Source: Erythrobacter sp. JK5 (lineage in GTDB: Bacteria; Pseudomonadota; Alphaproteobacteria; Sphingomonadales; Sphingomonadaceae). From it: a stretch of DNA of 64,000 bases. Of this stretch, positions 16,782-25,737 are shown piece by piece. Position 1 is the stretch's first letter. Each line of letters begins with the position of its first letter. The DNA lies in contig NZ_CP073577.1 in the NCBI RefSeq assembly GCF_018205975.1, positions 2,666,001 to 2,730,000 on the forward strand. Direction: 5' to 3'. The notes under the pieces were generated by a model. The model ran no database searches, was not told the DNA's origin, and saw only the letters and a program-made list of their open reading frames with translations. The translations under genes and the position numbers were made by a program.

Positions 16782-17714
16782 TTACTGCTTGATCATCTTG
16801 ACCGGGCGCGGTGCCGGGGCCGGGACCGGACGCGGCGTCTGCTTGATCAGTTTGGGCGAGGGCGCCGGAGGAATGATCCGGGCACCCGGAATGCGTTCTT
16901 CGCGCACCGTTTCGCGCACGATCACGCGCTGGCGGATCTCGGTTTGCACCGGCACCCACGCGACCTGCGGTTGCTGGCACCCGCAGCCATACCCGTAATA
17001 GCCTGCATGCGCCGGTGCGTAGCCGTAACCCTGATATCCGTATCCCGCCGCCGGATAAGGCATCACGCGCGCGGCGCCCGGCTGCCCGTATTGCGACAGG
17101 TATCCGTCGAGCGCTGCTTCGCAATCGTAGCGGTCGTTCATTTTCCCGCCGCCGACGAGGTTTCCGAGCAGCACTCCGGCAAGTCCCCCGGTACCGGCAC
17201 CGATCAGCGTCCCGGCAAGGCGATCACCATCGGCGACACGATTGCCGATCAACCCGCCGGCGACCGCGCCGAGCAGGCCGCCGATGATTCCGCCCTTGTC
17301 GCCTTCGCTGCGCCCGGCAGTCCGCCGCTCGCATTCCGCAAGCCACTGGTCGCGTTCGAACACCAACGGTGCGGCCGCTGCCGGACCGCCGGGATACGGT
17401 GCATACCCCTGCTGTAGGTAAGGACCGCGCTGGACCGCATCGGGATACGGCGCCGGTCGCTCGATCCGGCGGGTGCGCGTGATCGTCTCCACCCCGTCGG
17501 GACCGACCGTGTATTCCTCCTCGAACAGCTGCTGTCGGGTCGTCTGCGGAACCGGCACGGGCGGAACCGTGCGAACTTCGGGCGGACCGGGCTGAACCGG
17601 CACCGGCAGCGGCGGAAGCTCATCCTGCGCGAGCGCGGGCGCGGCGAGTCCCAGAGCCGGGAGCGCAATGGCCAGGCCGGACATGGCGCGGAGCGGGTGG
17701 CGACGTTTCGACAT
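16782..17714 (-). CDS. Glycine-zipper 2TM domain envelope protein
   Basis: A 310-residue exported protein: signal peptide ending near residue 29 (APALAQ), Pro-rich linker, then a glycine-zipper segment GGIIGGLLGAVAGGLIGNRV repeated as GTLIGAGTGGLAGVLLGNLV (about 143-188), a Tyr/Gly-rich stretch with four Cys-Gly turns, and a Pro/Lys-rich tail. Such zippers insert in or span membranes in SlyB/OmpA-like envelope proteins. No specific role is known. It converges on the usher-like gene, with 21 bp between stops. Confidence 0.82.
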   Translation of the reverse strand: MSKRRHPLRAMSGLAIALPALGLAAPALAQDELPPLPVPVQPGPPEVRTVPPVPVPQTTRQQLFEEEYTVGPDGVETITRTRRIERPAPYPDAVQRGPYLQQGYAPYPGGPAAAAPLVFERDQWLAECERRTAGRSEGDKGGIIGGLLGAVAGGLIGNRVADGDRLAGTLIGAGTGGLAGVLLGNLVGGGKMNDRYDCEAALDGYLSQYGQPGAARVMPYPAAGYGYQGYGYAPAHAGYYGYGCGCQQPQVAWVPVQTEIRQRVIVRETVREERIPGARIIPPAPSPKLIKQTPRPVPAPAPRPVKMIKQ

Positions 17715-17871
17715 GGAATTCCCCCAGGACTTGGACGCGTGGCAGTGCCGAATCGCACCGCAGGTTGCACATTTCGTTAGCTAAATGTTTACCACTCCGC
17801 CGGGCGAGCGACCAAGCCGGGCCTTGCCCCTGTCTCGTTTCGGGGCGTTTGAGCGCGACAGGGTGTGCGCG

Positions 17872-18369
17872 TCAGATACGGTTCGAAAGCAGCGCCGCCA
17901 GCTGCTCGAGCCCTTCGGCGTCCGCCGGGGAAAAGCGCGCCGGGCTGGGGCTGTCGAGATCGATCACGGCGATCACCTCGCCTTCGCGCACCACCGGCAC
18001 GACCAGCTCCGATCGGCTGGCGGCGTCGCAGGCGATGTGGCCGGGGAAGGCGTGCACGTCTTCGACCAGCTGGGTTTCGCCCGATTGCGCCGCCACGCCG
18101 CACACGCCGGCCCCGATCGGGATCCGGATGCAAGCGGGCCGCCCCACGAACGGGCCGAGCACCAGTTCGCGTCCGCCCGATTTCGCCTCGCCCACGCGGT
18201 AGAACCCCGCCCAGTTGAGATCGGGCACGAATTCCCGAATCAGCGCCGCGACATTGGCCATGTTGGCGACTGCATCGGGCTCGTCGGCGGTGAGCGCATC
18301 GGCGGCGTCGACCAGCTGGCGATAGCGCTCCGCTGTGTCGAGACCGGTTTCGGGTTGGAAATCGTACAT
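17872..18369 (-). CDS. msrC: Free methionine-(R)-sulfoxide reductase (GAF type, fRMsr)
   Basis: A 165-residue GAF-domain enzyme that reduces free methionine-R-sulfoxide. The three conserved cysteines are present: ACIRIPIGAGVCG gives two and FPGHIACDAASRSELVVPV the third. The N-terminal LNWAGFYRV and the C-terminal VIDLDSPSPARFSPAD match the family throughout. Length is as expected. The 157-bp gap on its 3' side holds only the glycine-zipper gene's upstream region. Confidence 0.93.
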   Translation of the reverse strand: MYDFQPETGLDTAERYRQLVDAADALTADEPDAVANMANVAALIREFVPDLNWAGFYRVGEAKSGGRELVLGPFVGRPACIRIPIGAGVCGVAAQSGETQLVEDVHAFPGHIACDAASRSELVVPVVREGEVIAVIDLDSPSPARFSPADAEGLEQLAALLSNRI

Positions 18370-18433
18370 CGCTCAACCCCTTGGCGCGAACGCCCTGTTG
18401 CCGCAAGCTCCGGCGCGGCTTATCTCGGCGGAC

Positions 18434-19903
18434 ATGGCTATTCTTCGCAAACTCGCAATCGCCCTGGTCGTCTTTCTCGCGATCGCCGGAATCGGCTTCT
18501 ACGTCCTGTCGCGTGGTGACACCGCGGACCTTTCGGTCGAGGCGGTTGCCGGGACCGACCCGACCCTGCAGGAACCCGAAGCGGAGAGCTTTCCCACGGT
18601 GCAGATCGCCACGCCGGTCGGCTGGGGGCAGGACCAGCTGCCCGACGCCGCCGAAGGCCTGACGGTCAACCGCTTCGCCGATGGGCTGGATCATCCGCGT
18701 GTGCTCTATGCGCTGCCCAACGGCGACGTGCTGGTGACGCTGACCCGCGCACCCGAAGAGGAACAGGGCGGCGGTATCATGGACACGATCCGCGGCTGGG
18801 TCGCCTCCTACCTGTTTTCGCAGGCCGGCGCGGCCGGGACGTCGCCCAACCAGATCGTGCTGCTGCGCGACGCCGATGGCGACGGTGTGGCCGAAGTGAA
18901 GACGGTGATCCGCGAGGAGGGGCTCGATTCCCCTTCGGGCATGAGCTGGCATGACGGCACGCTCTATGTCGCCAATCACAACGCCGTGCTCGCCTTCGAC
19001 TACGCGCTGGGAAGCGACAAGGTGAGCGGCGAACCGCGCAAGCTGATGGATCTGCCTCCGGGAGGCGGTCACTGGATGCGCAACGTGGAAATTCACCCGG
19101 ACGGCGACCGGCTATTCGTCGCGGTCGGATCGGTCAGCAATATCGGCGAAAGCGGAATGGCGGTCGAAGAAGGCCGGGCGATGATCTGGGAATACAATCT
19201 CGAGACCAATCGCCAGCGCAAGTTTGCCGAGGGGCTGCGCAATCCCAACGGCATGGATTTCAGCCCGTGGAGCGGAGAACTGTGGACCACGGTGAATGAG
19301 CGCGACATGCTCGGATCCGACCTGGTGCCCGATTACCTCACCAACGTTCCGGTCGGCGCGCATTACGGCTGGCCGTGGATCTACTTCAAGGACAATTTCG
19401 ATCGCCGGGTCGATGCGCCGATGCCGGCCTATCTGCAGGAATATACCCGCAAGCCCGAATTCGCGATGGGTCCGCACGTCGCCGCGCTTGGGCTGGTGTT
19501 CAGCCGCGAAGGCCACCGGATGGGCGGCCGCATGGCGAGGGGGGCGTTCATCGCTCGCCACGGCTCGTGGAACCGCAAGCCGCCCTCGGGTTACGACGTG
19601 GTCTATGTCGCGTTCGACGAACGCGGGAACCCCACCGGCAAGCCTCAGCCGGTGCTGACCGGATTCCTCAATGCCGACGGCACCACCAAGGGGCGCCCGA
19701 CCTGGGTCGAGTGGGCGGGCGATGGATCGCTGCTGGTGTCGGACGATACCGCCGGGATCATCTGGCGTGCGGTCGCGCCCGGCGCCGAACCCGGCGCGGC
19801 GATTGCACGGGTAAGGGGCAATGCCCTGCCGCCGCAGCGCGAGCTGCGCGATCCGCGGGCGACTTTCGAAGAGGATTACCTGCGCCGCCAGTCGCAGCAA
19901 TAG
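18434..19903 (+). CDS. PQQ-dependent sugar dehydrogenase / L-sorbosone dehydrogenase family
   Basis: A 489-residue six-bladed beta-propeller protein with an N-terminal membrane anchor (MAILRKLAIALVVFLAIAGI). The motifs GLDHPRVLYALPNGDVLVT, GLRNPNGMDFSPWSGELWTT, HYGWPWIYFKDN and RHGSWNRKPPSGYDVVYV are standard for the sorbosone/soluble glucose dehydrogenase family, which binds PQQ and oxidises sugars or aldehydes in the periplasm. Substrate is not predictable. ATG at 18434 starts the membrane anchor and is the natural start; the frame is open further upstream. Confidence 0.9.
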   Translation: MAILRKLAIALVVFLAIAGIGFYVLSRGDTADLSVEAVAGTDPTLQEPEAESFPTVQIATPVGWGQDQLPDAAEGLTVNRFADGLDHPRVLYALPNGDVLVTLTRAPEEEQGGGIMDTIRGWVASYLFSQAGAAGTSPNQIVLLRDADGDGVAEVKTVIREEGLDSPSGMSWHDGTLYVANHNAVLAFDYALGSDKVSGEPRKLMDLPPGGGHWMRNVEIHPDGDRLFVAVGSVSNIGESGMAVEEGRAMIWEYNLETNRQRKFAEGLRNPNGMDFSPWSGELWTTVNERDMLGSDLVPDYLTNVPVGAHYGWPWIYFKDNFDRRVDAPMPAYLQEYTRKPEFAMGPHVAALGLVFSREGHRMGGRMARGAFIARHGSWNRKPPSGYDVVYVAFDERGNPTGKPQPVLTGFLNADGTTKGRPTWVEWAGDGSLLVSDDTAGIIWRAVAPGAEPGAAIARVRGNALPPQRELRDPRATFEEDYLRRQSQQ

Positions 19904-19950
19904 CGGCTGCCAGAGGGGCGTGGCCTCGGCTCGCCCGGTCGGCAGCGCTG

Positions 19951-20817
19951 CTACTTGCACTTGCTGTCGAAGATGCGCCCCATCAGGTCGATGACGTATT
20001 GATACGCCGTTCGCCCGGAAAGATTGCCGCGCGCGATCGACCAGGCAAGTGCGTCCTCTTCGTCCACTTCCAGTTTCAGCGGATCGGTGTAGGCGCGAAC
20101 CATGTCGAGGTAGGCTTCCCGGTCGCACGGATGAAAGCCGAGCCTCAACCCGAACCGGTCGGCAAGCGCCAGAGCATTGTCGCGCTCGTCGCGCTCGTGC
20201 AGTGCGTTCGCTCCGTCTGCCTCGCGGGCGACAATCGAGCGGCGATTGGAGGTCACGGCAACCAGCAGATTTGGCGGACGTGCCACCGCTCCGCCATCAA
20301 GCAGGCTGCGCAGCATCAGGTTTTCGCGCATGTCATCCTGGCCAAAGCCGAGATCGTCGAGGAACAGGATGAACCCTCGATGCTGAGCTGCGAGAAGCTC
20401 GATCAGCTGCGGCAGAGTCGCAAGCGAAGGAGAGAGATATTCGACCAGCGCGATCTCGCCTCCGCTGACTTCATGCGCTTCTGCTGCGGCAGCGCGCACG
20501 AGCGACGATTTACCCATCCCGCGTGCGCCCCACAGCAACATGTCGTGGCACGGCATCAATCTCCCGAACCGCTCCAGATTGGCCACGACCGCCCGCTTCT
20601 GCTCGTCGATCCCGCGCAACACGTCGAGCGAAGTCGCGTTGGGCGAGGCAATGCCGCGAATCTCCACCAACGGGTCGGGCCATTCCACCGCTCGCACGCG
20701 CTCCCCATCCCAGACATAGGCGGGGGACTCATTCCAATCGACCGGCGGCGTGACGGCAGGTGCCAGGCGCTCCAGCGCGTCGGCGATTCTCTCGATCGGA
20801 TCGCGAGGTTCGGTCAT
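19951..20817 (-). CDS. DUF815 AAA-type ATP-binding protein
   Basis: A 288-residue P-loop ATPase: Walker A LLWGARGMGKSSLV near residue 98, Walker B ILFLDDLGF, and a sensor-like AVTSNRRSI. The family (DUF815) is widespread in alphaproteobacteria and cyanobacteria, without an established role. Start at 20817 gives MTEPRDPIERI; an alternative ATG five codons upstream exists. It is followed by nothing on its strand for 47 bp, and the acyl-CoA dehydrogenase gene lies 26 bp upstream, so it may be the second gene of that transcript. Confidence 0.85.
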   Translation of the reverse strand: MTEPRDPIERIADALERLAPAVTPPVDWNESPAYVWDGERVRAVEWPDPLVEIRGIASPNATSLDVLRGIDEQKRAVVANLERFGRLMPCHDMLLWGARGMGKSSLVRAAAAEAHEVSGGEIALVEYLSPSLATLPQLIELLAAQHRGFILFLDDLGFGQDDMRENLMLRSLLDGGAVARPPNLLVAVTSNRRSIVAREADGANALHERDERDNALALADRFGLRLGFHPCDREAYLDMVRAYTDPLKLEVDEEDALAWSIARGNLSGRTAYQYVIDLMGRIFDSKCK

Positions 20818-20843
20818 AGTTGCGCCGCGCAACCCTGCATCGC

Positions 20844-22586
20844 TCAGCCTGCGAGCTTTTCGACGGGGAGGGTGTAGAGCAGATCGGCCCCGGCGGTTGC
20901 GCCCGCCTTAAGCCCGTGGGCTTCGGGGACGATCCGGTCGAGGAAAAACCGCACCGTGACCGGCTTGGTCTCGGCGAGCGAGGGTGCCGCGCCATTCGCG
21001 ACCGCCTGCGCCTGTTTCATCAGCTGCCATCCCGCAACCGCCACGGCCGCCATGGTGCAGAACGGGACGCTGCCGGCAAGCCGATCGTCGAAGCTCGCCT
21101 CATCGCGCATCCAGCGCGCGATATTGGCACAATCGTTGGCGAGCGCGGTGAGGCTGGCTTCGCCCGAAGCATCGCGCGCGATGTCCTCGAACAGCGCGAT
21201 CATCGCTTCGCCGCCATCGAGGCCGAGTTTGCGGGTGACGAGGTCTGCGGCCTGGATGCCGTTGGTGCCTTCGTAGATCGGGGCGATCCTGGAATCGCGC
21301 CAGTGCTGCGCCGCGCCGGTCTCCTCGACAAAGCCCATTCCACCGTGGACCTGGATTCCGATCCCGGCGACTTCGACGCCGGCATCGGTGCCCCACGCCT
21401 TGACCAGCGGGACTAGGATATCGGCTCGGTGCTTGGCCGCCTCATTGCCGATCGTGCCGCGATCGACCTGTCCGGCGCAGTAATACAGCAGCGCGCGCAC
21501 GCCCTCGGTCAGCGCCTTCATCCGCAGGATCATGCGACGCACGTCGGGATGCTCGATGATCGCCACCGGGTTCTTGTCGGGCGAGCCGGCGCGCGCCGAT
21601 TGCACCCGGTCGATGGCATAGGCCAGCGCCTGCTGCGTCGCGCGCTCGGCGATCTGGTTGCCCTGGTTGCCGACATTGATCCGCGCGTTGTTCATCATCG
21701 TGAACATCGCCATCAGGCCGCGATTGGGCTCACCGACCAGTTCGCCGACGCATCCGCCATTGTCGCCATAGGACATGACGCAGGTCGGCGAGGCGTTGAT
21801 GCCGAGCTTGTGCTCGAGGCTGACGCAGCGCAGATCGTTGCGGTTGCCGAGCGAGCCGTCTTCGTTGACGTGATACTTGGGCACGAGGAACAGCGAGATG
21901 CCGCGCGAGCCCTCGGGCGCATCGGGCAGGCGTGCGAGGACGAGGTGGATGATGTTCTCGGCGAGTTCGTGCTCGCCCCAGGTGATGTAGATTTTCTGGC
22001 CCTGGATCAGGTACTTGCCCGCATGCTCGCCCGTCTCGACAGGCGTTGCGGTCGAGCGCAGCGCGCCGACATCGCTCCCGGCGGCGGGTTCGGTGAGGTT
22101 CATCGTCCCCGACCATTTGCCGCTGACCAGATCGGGCAGGTATTTGGCCTGCTGGTCCTTGCTGCCATGGTGTTCGAGCGCCTCGATCGCGCCGACCGAC
22201 AGCATCGGCAGCAGGTTGAACGCCATGTTCGCCGCGCCAAGATTTTCGAGCACGTTGCAGGCGAGCGTGAACGGCAGGCCCTGTCCGCCGAATTCCTCCG
22301 GTGAGGCGATCGCGTTCCAGCCCTGCTCGACATAGGCGTCATAGGCTTCCTTGAACCCGTCGGGCAGGCGGACCACGCCGTTTTCGAGCTTTGCCCCTTC
22401 GAGATCGCCGATCCGGTTGAGCGGTGCGAATTCCCCCGCCGCGAATTGTCCGACTCCCTCGACGATCGCTTCGACCAGATCGGGCTCGGCATGCGCGAAT
22501 TTCTCCGACTGGGCAAGTTCCTCGATCCCGGCATTGACGCGGATGGCGAGCAGCTGGTCCTGGGTCGGCGGAGTGTAGGGTGTCAC
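20844..22586 (-). CDS. Acyl-CoA dehydrogenase, DmdC-like
   Basis: A 580-residue flavoprotein, longer than classical acyl-CoA dehydrogenases and of the size of DmdC (methylmercaptopropionyl-CoA dehydrogenase) and relatives. The substrate-binding NLTEPAAGSDVGALRS and the catalytic base in PIYEGTNGIQAADLV (Glu) are intact; a C-terminal domain of about 120 residues follows. Members oxidise a range of short or medium acyl-CoAs, so the DmdC role is only suggestive. The GTG start follows an SD-like AAGGA in the chosen position; the frame is open 34 codons further. Confidence 0.9.
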   Translation of the reverse strand: MTPYTPPTQDQLLAIRVNAGIEELAQSEKFAHAEPDLVEAIVEGVGQFAAGEFAPLNRIGDLEGAKLENGVVRLPDGFKEAYDAYVEQGWNAIASPEEFGGQGLPFTLACNVLENLGAANMAFNLLPMLSVGAIEALEHHGSKDQQAKYLPDLVSGKWSGTMNLTEPAAGSDVGALRSTATPVETGEHAGKYLIQGQKIYITWGEHELAENIIHLVLARLPDAPEGSRGISLFLVPKYHVNEDGSLGNRNDLRCVSLEHKLGINASPTCVMSYGDNGGCVGELVGEPNRGLMAMFTMMNNARINVGNQGNQIAERATQQALAYAIDRVQSARAGSPDKNPVAIIEHPDVRRMILRMKALTEGVRALLYYCAGQVDRGTIGNEAAKHRADILVPLVKAWGTDAGVEVAGIGIQVHGGMGFVEETGAAQHWRDSRIAPIYEGTNGIQAADLVTRKLGLDGGEAMIALFEDIARDASGEASLTALANDCANIARWMRDEASFDDRLAGSVPFCTMAAVAVAGWQLMKQAQAVANGAAPSLAETKPVTVRFFLDRIVPEAHGLKAGATAGADLLYTLPVEKLAG

Positions 22587-22677
22587 GGGCGAATCTCGTC
22601 CTTGTCTGTGGTGTCCGGCAATGCGGGGGTGCGCGTTTTGCTTGGCAGCGCCTAGGTTAGAATATAGCGCGCCTGGG

Positions 22678-23631
22678 ATGAGCGGCAAGAACGTTACGGA
22701 AGTGCTGCCGGCCGACGCCGATGGAATCGCGCGGGCGGCACGAATCCTCGAATCCGGTGGGCTGGTCGCGGTGCCGACCGAAACCGTCTACGGGCTCGCC
22801 GCGCGCGCCGACAGCGCCGAAGCCGTGGCGAAGATCTACGCCGCCAAGGGCCGCCCCGATTTCAACCCGCTGATCGTGCACGTCCGCGACCTGGAGCAGG
22901 CCCTGTCGCTGGCCGAGTTCGACGAGCGCGCGCTCGATCTGGCCGAACGGTTCTGGCCCGGCCCGCTGACGCTGGTCCTGCCGCTGCGGGCCGATGCCCG
23001 GGTGACGAAAGCGGTGACTGCCGGGCTTCCCACGATCGCGCTGCGACAGCCCTCGCACCGGGTAATGCGCGATGTGCTTTCCCATACCGGCTTTGCGCTG
23101 GCGGCGCCTTCGGCCAACCGCAGCGAGGAAATCAGCCCGACCTGTGCCGAACATGTGACGGCCTCGCTCGGAAACGATTGCCCGCTGGTGCTCGACGGAG
23201 GGTCCAGTACGAAAGGGCTCGAATCGACCATCGTGTCCCTGCGCGAAGGCGGGCGCTGGTCGCTCTTGCGGCCCGGGCCGGTGACGCTGGAAACCCTCAA
23301 TCGCCTGCTGGGCGCCGATGCGCATGTCGATCAGGATGCGATCGAAGCGCCCGGCCAGCTCGAACGGCACTATTCGCCGGGCAAGCCGCTGCGGCTGAGC
23401 GCGAAGGTCGCCGAAGACGGCGAATTCCTGATCGGGTTCGGCGCGATTGCCGGTGACTGCAATCTGTCACCCTCGGGCGATCTCAACGAAGCCGCTGCAC
23501 GGCTCTACGAATGCCTGCATCTGGGCGCGAATTCGGACATGCCGCGGATTGCGGTCGCACCGGTGCCCTACGGCGAAGTCGGGATGGCGATCAACGACCG
23601 GCTGAGGCGCGCGGCAAGCCAGCCCGACTAA
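22678..23631 (+). CDS. tsaC: Threonylcarbamoyl-AMP synthase (Sua5/TsaC, two-domain)
   Basis: A 317-residue enzyme that makes threonylcarbamoyl-adenylate for the universal t6A37 tRNA modification. The YrdC/Sua5 core has VPTETVYGLAARAD, KGRPDFNPLIVHV, FWPGPLTLVLP and SANRSEEISPT; the C-terminal 100 residues form the Sua5 domain (LERHYSPGKPLRL start). This longer form is the Sua5 rather than the TsaC type. Divergent from the acyl-CoA dehydrogenase gene; its stop overlaps the last bases of a small gene on the other strand. Confidence 0.95.
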   Translation: MSGKNVTEVLPADADGIARAARILESGGLVAVPTETVYGLAARADSAEAVAKIYAAKGRPDFNPLIVHVRDLEQALSLAEFDERALDLAERFWPGPLTLVLPLRADARVTKAVTAGLPTIALRQPSHRVMRDVLSHTGFALAAPSANRSEEISPTCAEHVTASLGNDCPLVLDGGSSTKGLESTIVSLREGGRWSLLRPGPVTLETLNRLLGADAHVDQDAIEAPGQLERHYSPGKPLRLSAKVAEDGEFLIGFGAIAGDCNLSPSGDLNEAAARLYECLHLGANSDMPRIAVAPVPYGEVGMAINDRLRRAASQPD

Positions 23632-23960
23632 TCGTCCTCCGGTTCGGCCGGGATCGTCGGCAGGGTTTGCCGCAGCTCGGCATAGGTCGCCCGCGCCGCG
23701 TCGCAGGCGGCATCGTCACCGTCGCGACACCGCGTGATCTCCTGGTCATAGCGCCGTTCCAGCGTGCCGAGCCGTTCCTCGCGCTTGCGGATTTCGCGCC
23801 CGCGCTTCTCGTCGGCTTCCGACTGGCTGGTGGTGGCGAGATCGACCGCCTTGCTTCCGACCCTGACCGGTGCCGTCACGACTTCGGCGGCGGTGCGCAC
23901 CAGGCATGCGGATAGCGCGAAACTGCCGATGCAAACGAACAAGGGGGCTGCGATCCGCAT
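23628..23960 (-). CDS. Small putative lipoprotein
   Basis: A 110-residue protein with a lipoprotein signal peptide: hydrophobic FVCIGSFALSAC with the lipobox Cys near residue 19. The mature part is highly charged and helical, with EADEKRGREIRKREERLGTL resembling a coiled coil, and one Cys pair (CRDGDDAACDAA). I do not recognise a family. Its start region lies in a hairpin (AAGGGGGC at 23941 with GCCCCCTT at 23961), which also pairs the SD. It may be cotranscribed with the DUF2807 gene, 51 bp upstream. Confidence 0.7.
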   Translation of the reverse strand: MRIAAPLFVCIGSFALSACLVRTAAEVVTAPVRVGSKAVDLATTSQSEADEKRGREIRKREERLGTLERRYDQEITRCRDGDDAACDAARATYAELRQTLPTIPAEPEDD

Positions 23961-24011
23961 GCCCCCTTTTCGCCTGACGGGATTCGCTTGGCAACCGGCG
24001 TTGCGCCGCGC

Positions 24012-24806
24012 CTATTCCTCGGCGGCGGCATCCGCTGCGGTTTCGCTTGCATCCGGCTCAGCCGCGGCGGTCGCAGCTGGACGGCAGCTCAGCGAGCCCG
24101 ATCCGGCTGTTTCGACCGAGCAGGTAGCACTCCCGGTGACGACGACATTGCCCGATCCGGCGATCTCCGCATCGACCGTGCCGTCGGAGGCGAGGGCGAC
24201 ATTGCCCGATCCGGCTATTTCGACCGTGACCGTATCGGCGGTGAGTTCGGCCAGCTTGACGTCACCCGATCCGGCTATTTCGACCGAAAGCATCTTTGCG
24301 GTGCCTGCGGCGGTGACTTCGCCCGACCCCGCGATTTCGATCGCGAGCTTTTCGGCTTCGACATTCTTGATCGTCACATCGCCCGAACCGGCGATCTCGA
24401 TCACGGCCTCGCTCGCGACACCATCGGCTTCGATCGTGCCGCTTCCCGCGATCGCCAGAGTGCTCGCCGCAGGCATGCCAACCCGCACGATCGCTTCGCC
24501 CGACCCATCGAAGATCTTGCGATCGCGAGCGATGACAAGCCGGTTTTCGTCGCGATCGAAACGCAGCGCTTCGCCCGCTGCGGCGTCGCCTTCGAGAGTA
24601 ATCGTCAGGGTTTCGCTCTCGGTGATGATCACCCGGTCGGGTCCGGCCAGTTCGAGCTTGGTCGGCGGCGGCCCCGACATGTCGAATTCCGCCAGCGGGA
24701 CACCGGAAACCTCGTCCCAGTCATCCATGTAGGCACACCCCGAGAGCGCGGCACCCAATGCGAGCGCGGCGAGGGGAGCGATATTCTTCGCCAACCAGCG
24801 GACCAT
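24012..24806 (-). CDS. DUF2807 (GIN-domain) lipoprotein with internal repeats
   Basis: A 264-residue lipoprotein (lipobox ALSGCAYM) whose mature part is almost only beta repeats. The unit EIAGSGDV or EIAGSGNV occurs about seven times between residues 125 and 240 (each repeat 18-24 residues), the layout of GIN/DUF2807 parallel beta-helix proteins. The DNA shows matching near-identical repeats. A Ala/Glu-rich acidic tail follows. Function is unknown; a surface or periplasmic scaffold is plausible. A palindromic operator-like site overlaps its promoter region (24840-24859). Confidence 0.85.
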   Translation of the reverse strand: MVRWLAKNIAPLAALALGAALSGCAYMDDWDEVSGVPLAEFDMSGPPPTKLELAGPDRVIITESETLTITLEGDAAAGEALRFDRDENRLVIARDRKIFDGSGEAIVRVGMPAASTLAIAGSGTIEADGVASEAVIEIAGSGDVTIKNVEAEKLAIEIAGSGEVTAAGTAKMLSVEIAGSGDVKLAELTADTVTVEIAGSGNVALASDGTVDAEIAGSGNVVVTGSATCSVETAGSGSLSCRPAATAAAEPDASETAADAAAEE

Positions 24807-24839
24807 GTGAAACCTCCGTTATTCCCAAACCAGTGCGTA

Positions 24840-24859
24840 TTGGTGACATAATACACCAA
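24840..24859 (-). promoter_or_regulatory. Operator-like inverted repeat over promoter of DUF2807 gene
   Basis: TTGGTG and CACCAA arms flank an 8-nt spacer; on the minus strand the centre contains TATTAT (24853-24848), a plausible -10 box 42 bp before the gene's ATG. The symmetry resembles operators of GntR/YtrA-type repressors, but the regulator is not in this window. Confidence 0.45.
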
Positions 24860-24924
24860 GCCTGTCTACGCAACCGGGGGAAACGGCGGTCGGTCCGTCC
24901 GCATCGGCGGTCGGTCGAATCAGA

Positions 24925-24950
24925 AAGGGCCGCCCTGCGGGGCGGCCCTT
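24925..24950 (-). terminator. Terminator of carD
   Basis: AAGGGCCGCCC and GGGCGGCCCTT form perfect 11-bp arms with a 4-nt loop, 28 bp beyond the carD stop. On the carD strand it is followed by TTTCTG, giving a serviceable T tract. Confidence 0.8.
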
Positions 24951-24977
24951 GCTGGTGACGATCCGTGATCGGACGAC

Positions 24978-25514
24978 CTATTTGTCGTCGTCGTCGTTGT
25001 CGTAATATTGCGGCGCGTGCTCGCGCAGCACGGCGAGGATCTTCTCGAGTGCAGTCGCCTCGTCGGTTTCTTCCATCGCCGCGAGTTCGCGAGCGAGACG
25101 GCTCGAAGCCGCTTCGAAGATCTGCCGCTCAGAATAGCTTTGCTCGGGCTGGTCTTCCGGGCGGAACAGGTCGCGGGTCACTTCGGCGATCAGGACGATC
25201 TCGCCCGAATTGATCTTTGCCTCGTATTCCTGTGCGCGGCGCGACCACATGGTGCGCTTGACCTTCGGCTTGCCCTTGAGCGTTTCCATCGCATCCTTCA
25301 GGGTCTTGTCCGACGACAGCTTGCGCATACCGATCGACTCGACCTTGTTGAGCGGGACGCGCAGCGTCATGCGCTCCTTTTCGAACCGCAGGACATACAG
25401 TTCGAGCTGCATTCCGGCGATTTCCTCGCTCTGCAGTTCGATGACACGACCGACGCCGTGCTTGGGGTAAACAACGTAATCTCCGACCGTGAAGGCGGGC
25501 GCATTGCTAGCCAT
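24978..25514 (-). CDS. carD: CarD family transcriptional regulator (CdnL-like)
   Basis: A 178-residue RNA-polymerase-binding protein. The N-terminal Tudor-like RNAP interaction domain starts FTVGDYVVYPKHGVGRV; the helical DNA-contacting domain follows, with KRTMWSRRAQEYEAKINSGE, which carries the conserved Trp that stabilises open complexes. The acidic C-terminus YYDNDDDDK is unusual. In alphaproteobacteria CdnL/CarD supports rRNA and growth gene transcription. It is preceded by a 356-bp gap with promoter-like and palindromic elements. Confidence 0.93.
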   Translation of the reverse strand: MASNAPAFTVGDYVVYPKHGVGRVIELQSEEIAGMQLELYVLRFEKERMTLRVPLNKVESIGMRKLSSDKTLKDAMETLKGKPKVKRTMWSRRAQEYEAKINSGEIVLIAEVTRDLFRPEDQPEQSYSERQIFEAASSRLARELAAMEETDEATALEKILAVLREHAPQYYDNDDDDK

Positions 25515-25702
25515 GCGAGTTCCTTTCCTGGGGCTTCCCAGCAGCGGACAGGGGGCGAATCATCCCGCAGGCCGGAGCCTCGGCGTGCGAGGTCGGGCAC
25601 CGTGTCGTAACCGTCCGGTTATGTTGCTACTGGTCTGAAGCCTTTCTGCTTTTCGTCACCAACGCCGGGACCAACCGACGCGGTTGATCCATTATATAAC
25701 AT

Positions 25703-25737
25703 ACTCGCAACAATATTGCGAGTCGAAGCTTGCGAGT
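25703..25737. promoter_or_regulatory. Inverted and direct repeats in the carD upstream gap (25515-25870)
   Basis: ACTCGCAA (25703-25710) and TTGCGAGT (25716-25723) are perfect 8-bp arms around 5 nt; a third TTGCGAGT copy occurs at 25730-25737. On the carD strand, TATAAT (25696-25691) lies just downstream, so the palindrome covers the -35 area of a possible carD promoter. A second palindrome, TAACCG-TC-CGGTTA, lies at 25608-25621. The rest of the 356-bp gap shows no convincing gene. Confidence 0.5.

Noticed and set aside
23941..23968. Hairpin AAGGGGGC/GCCCCCTT as terminator of tsaC
   Set aside because: It is 310 bp from the tsaC stop and lies across the start of the small lipoprotein gene, so it is noted there instead.
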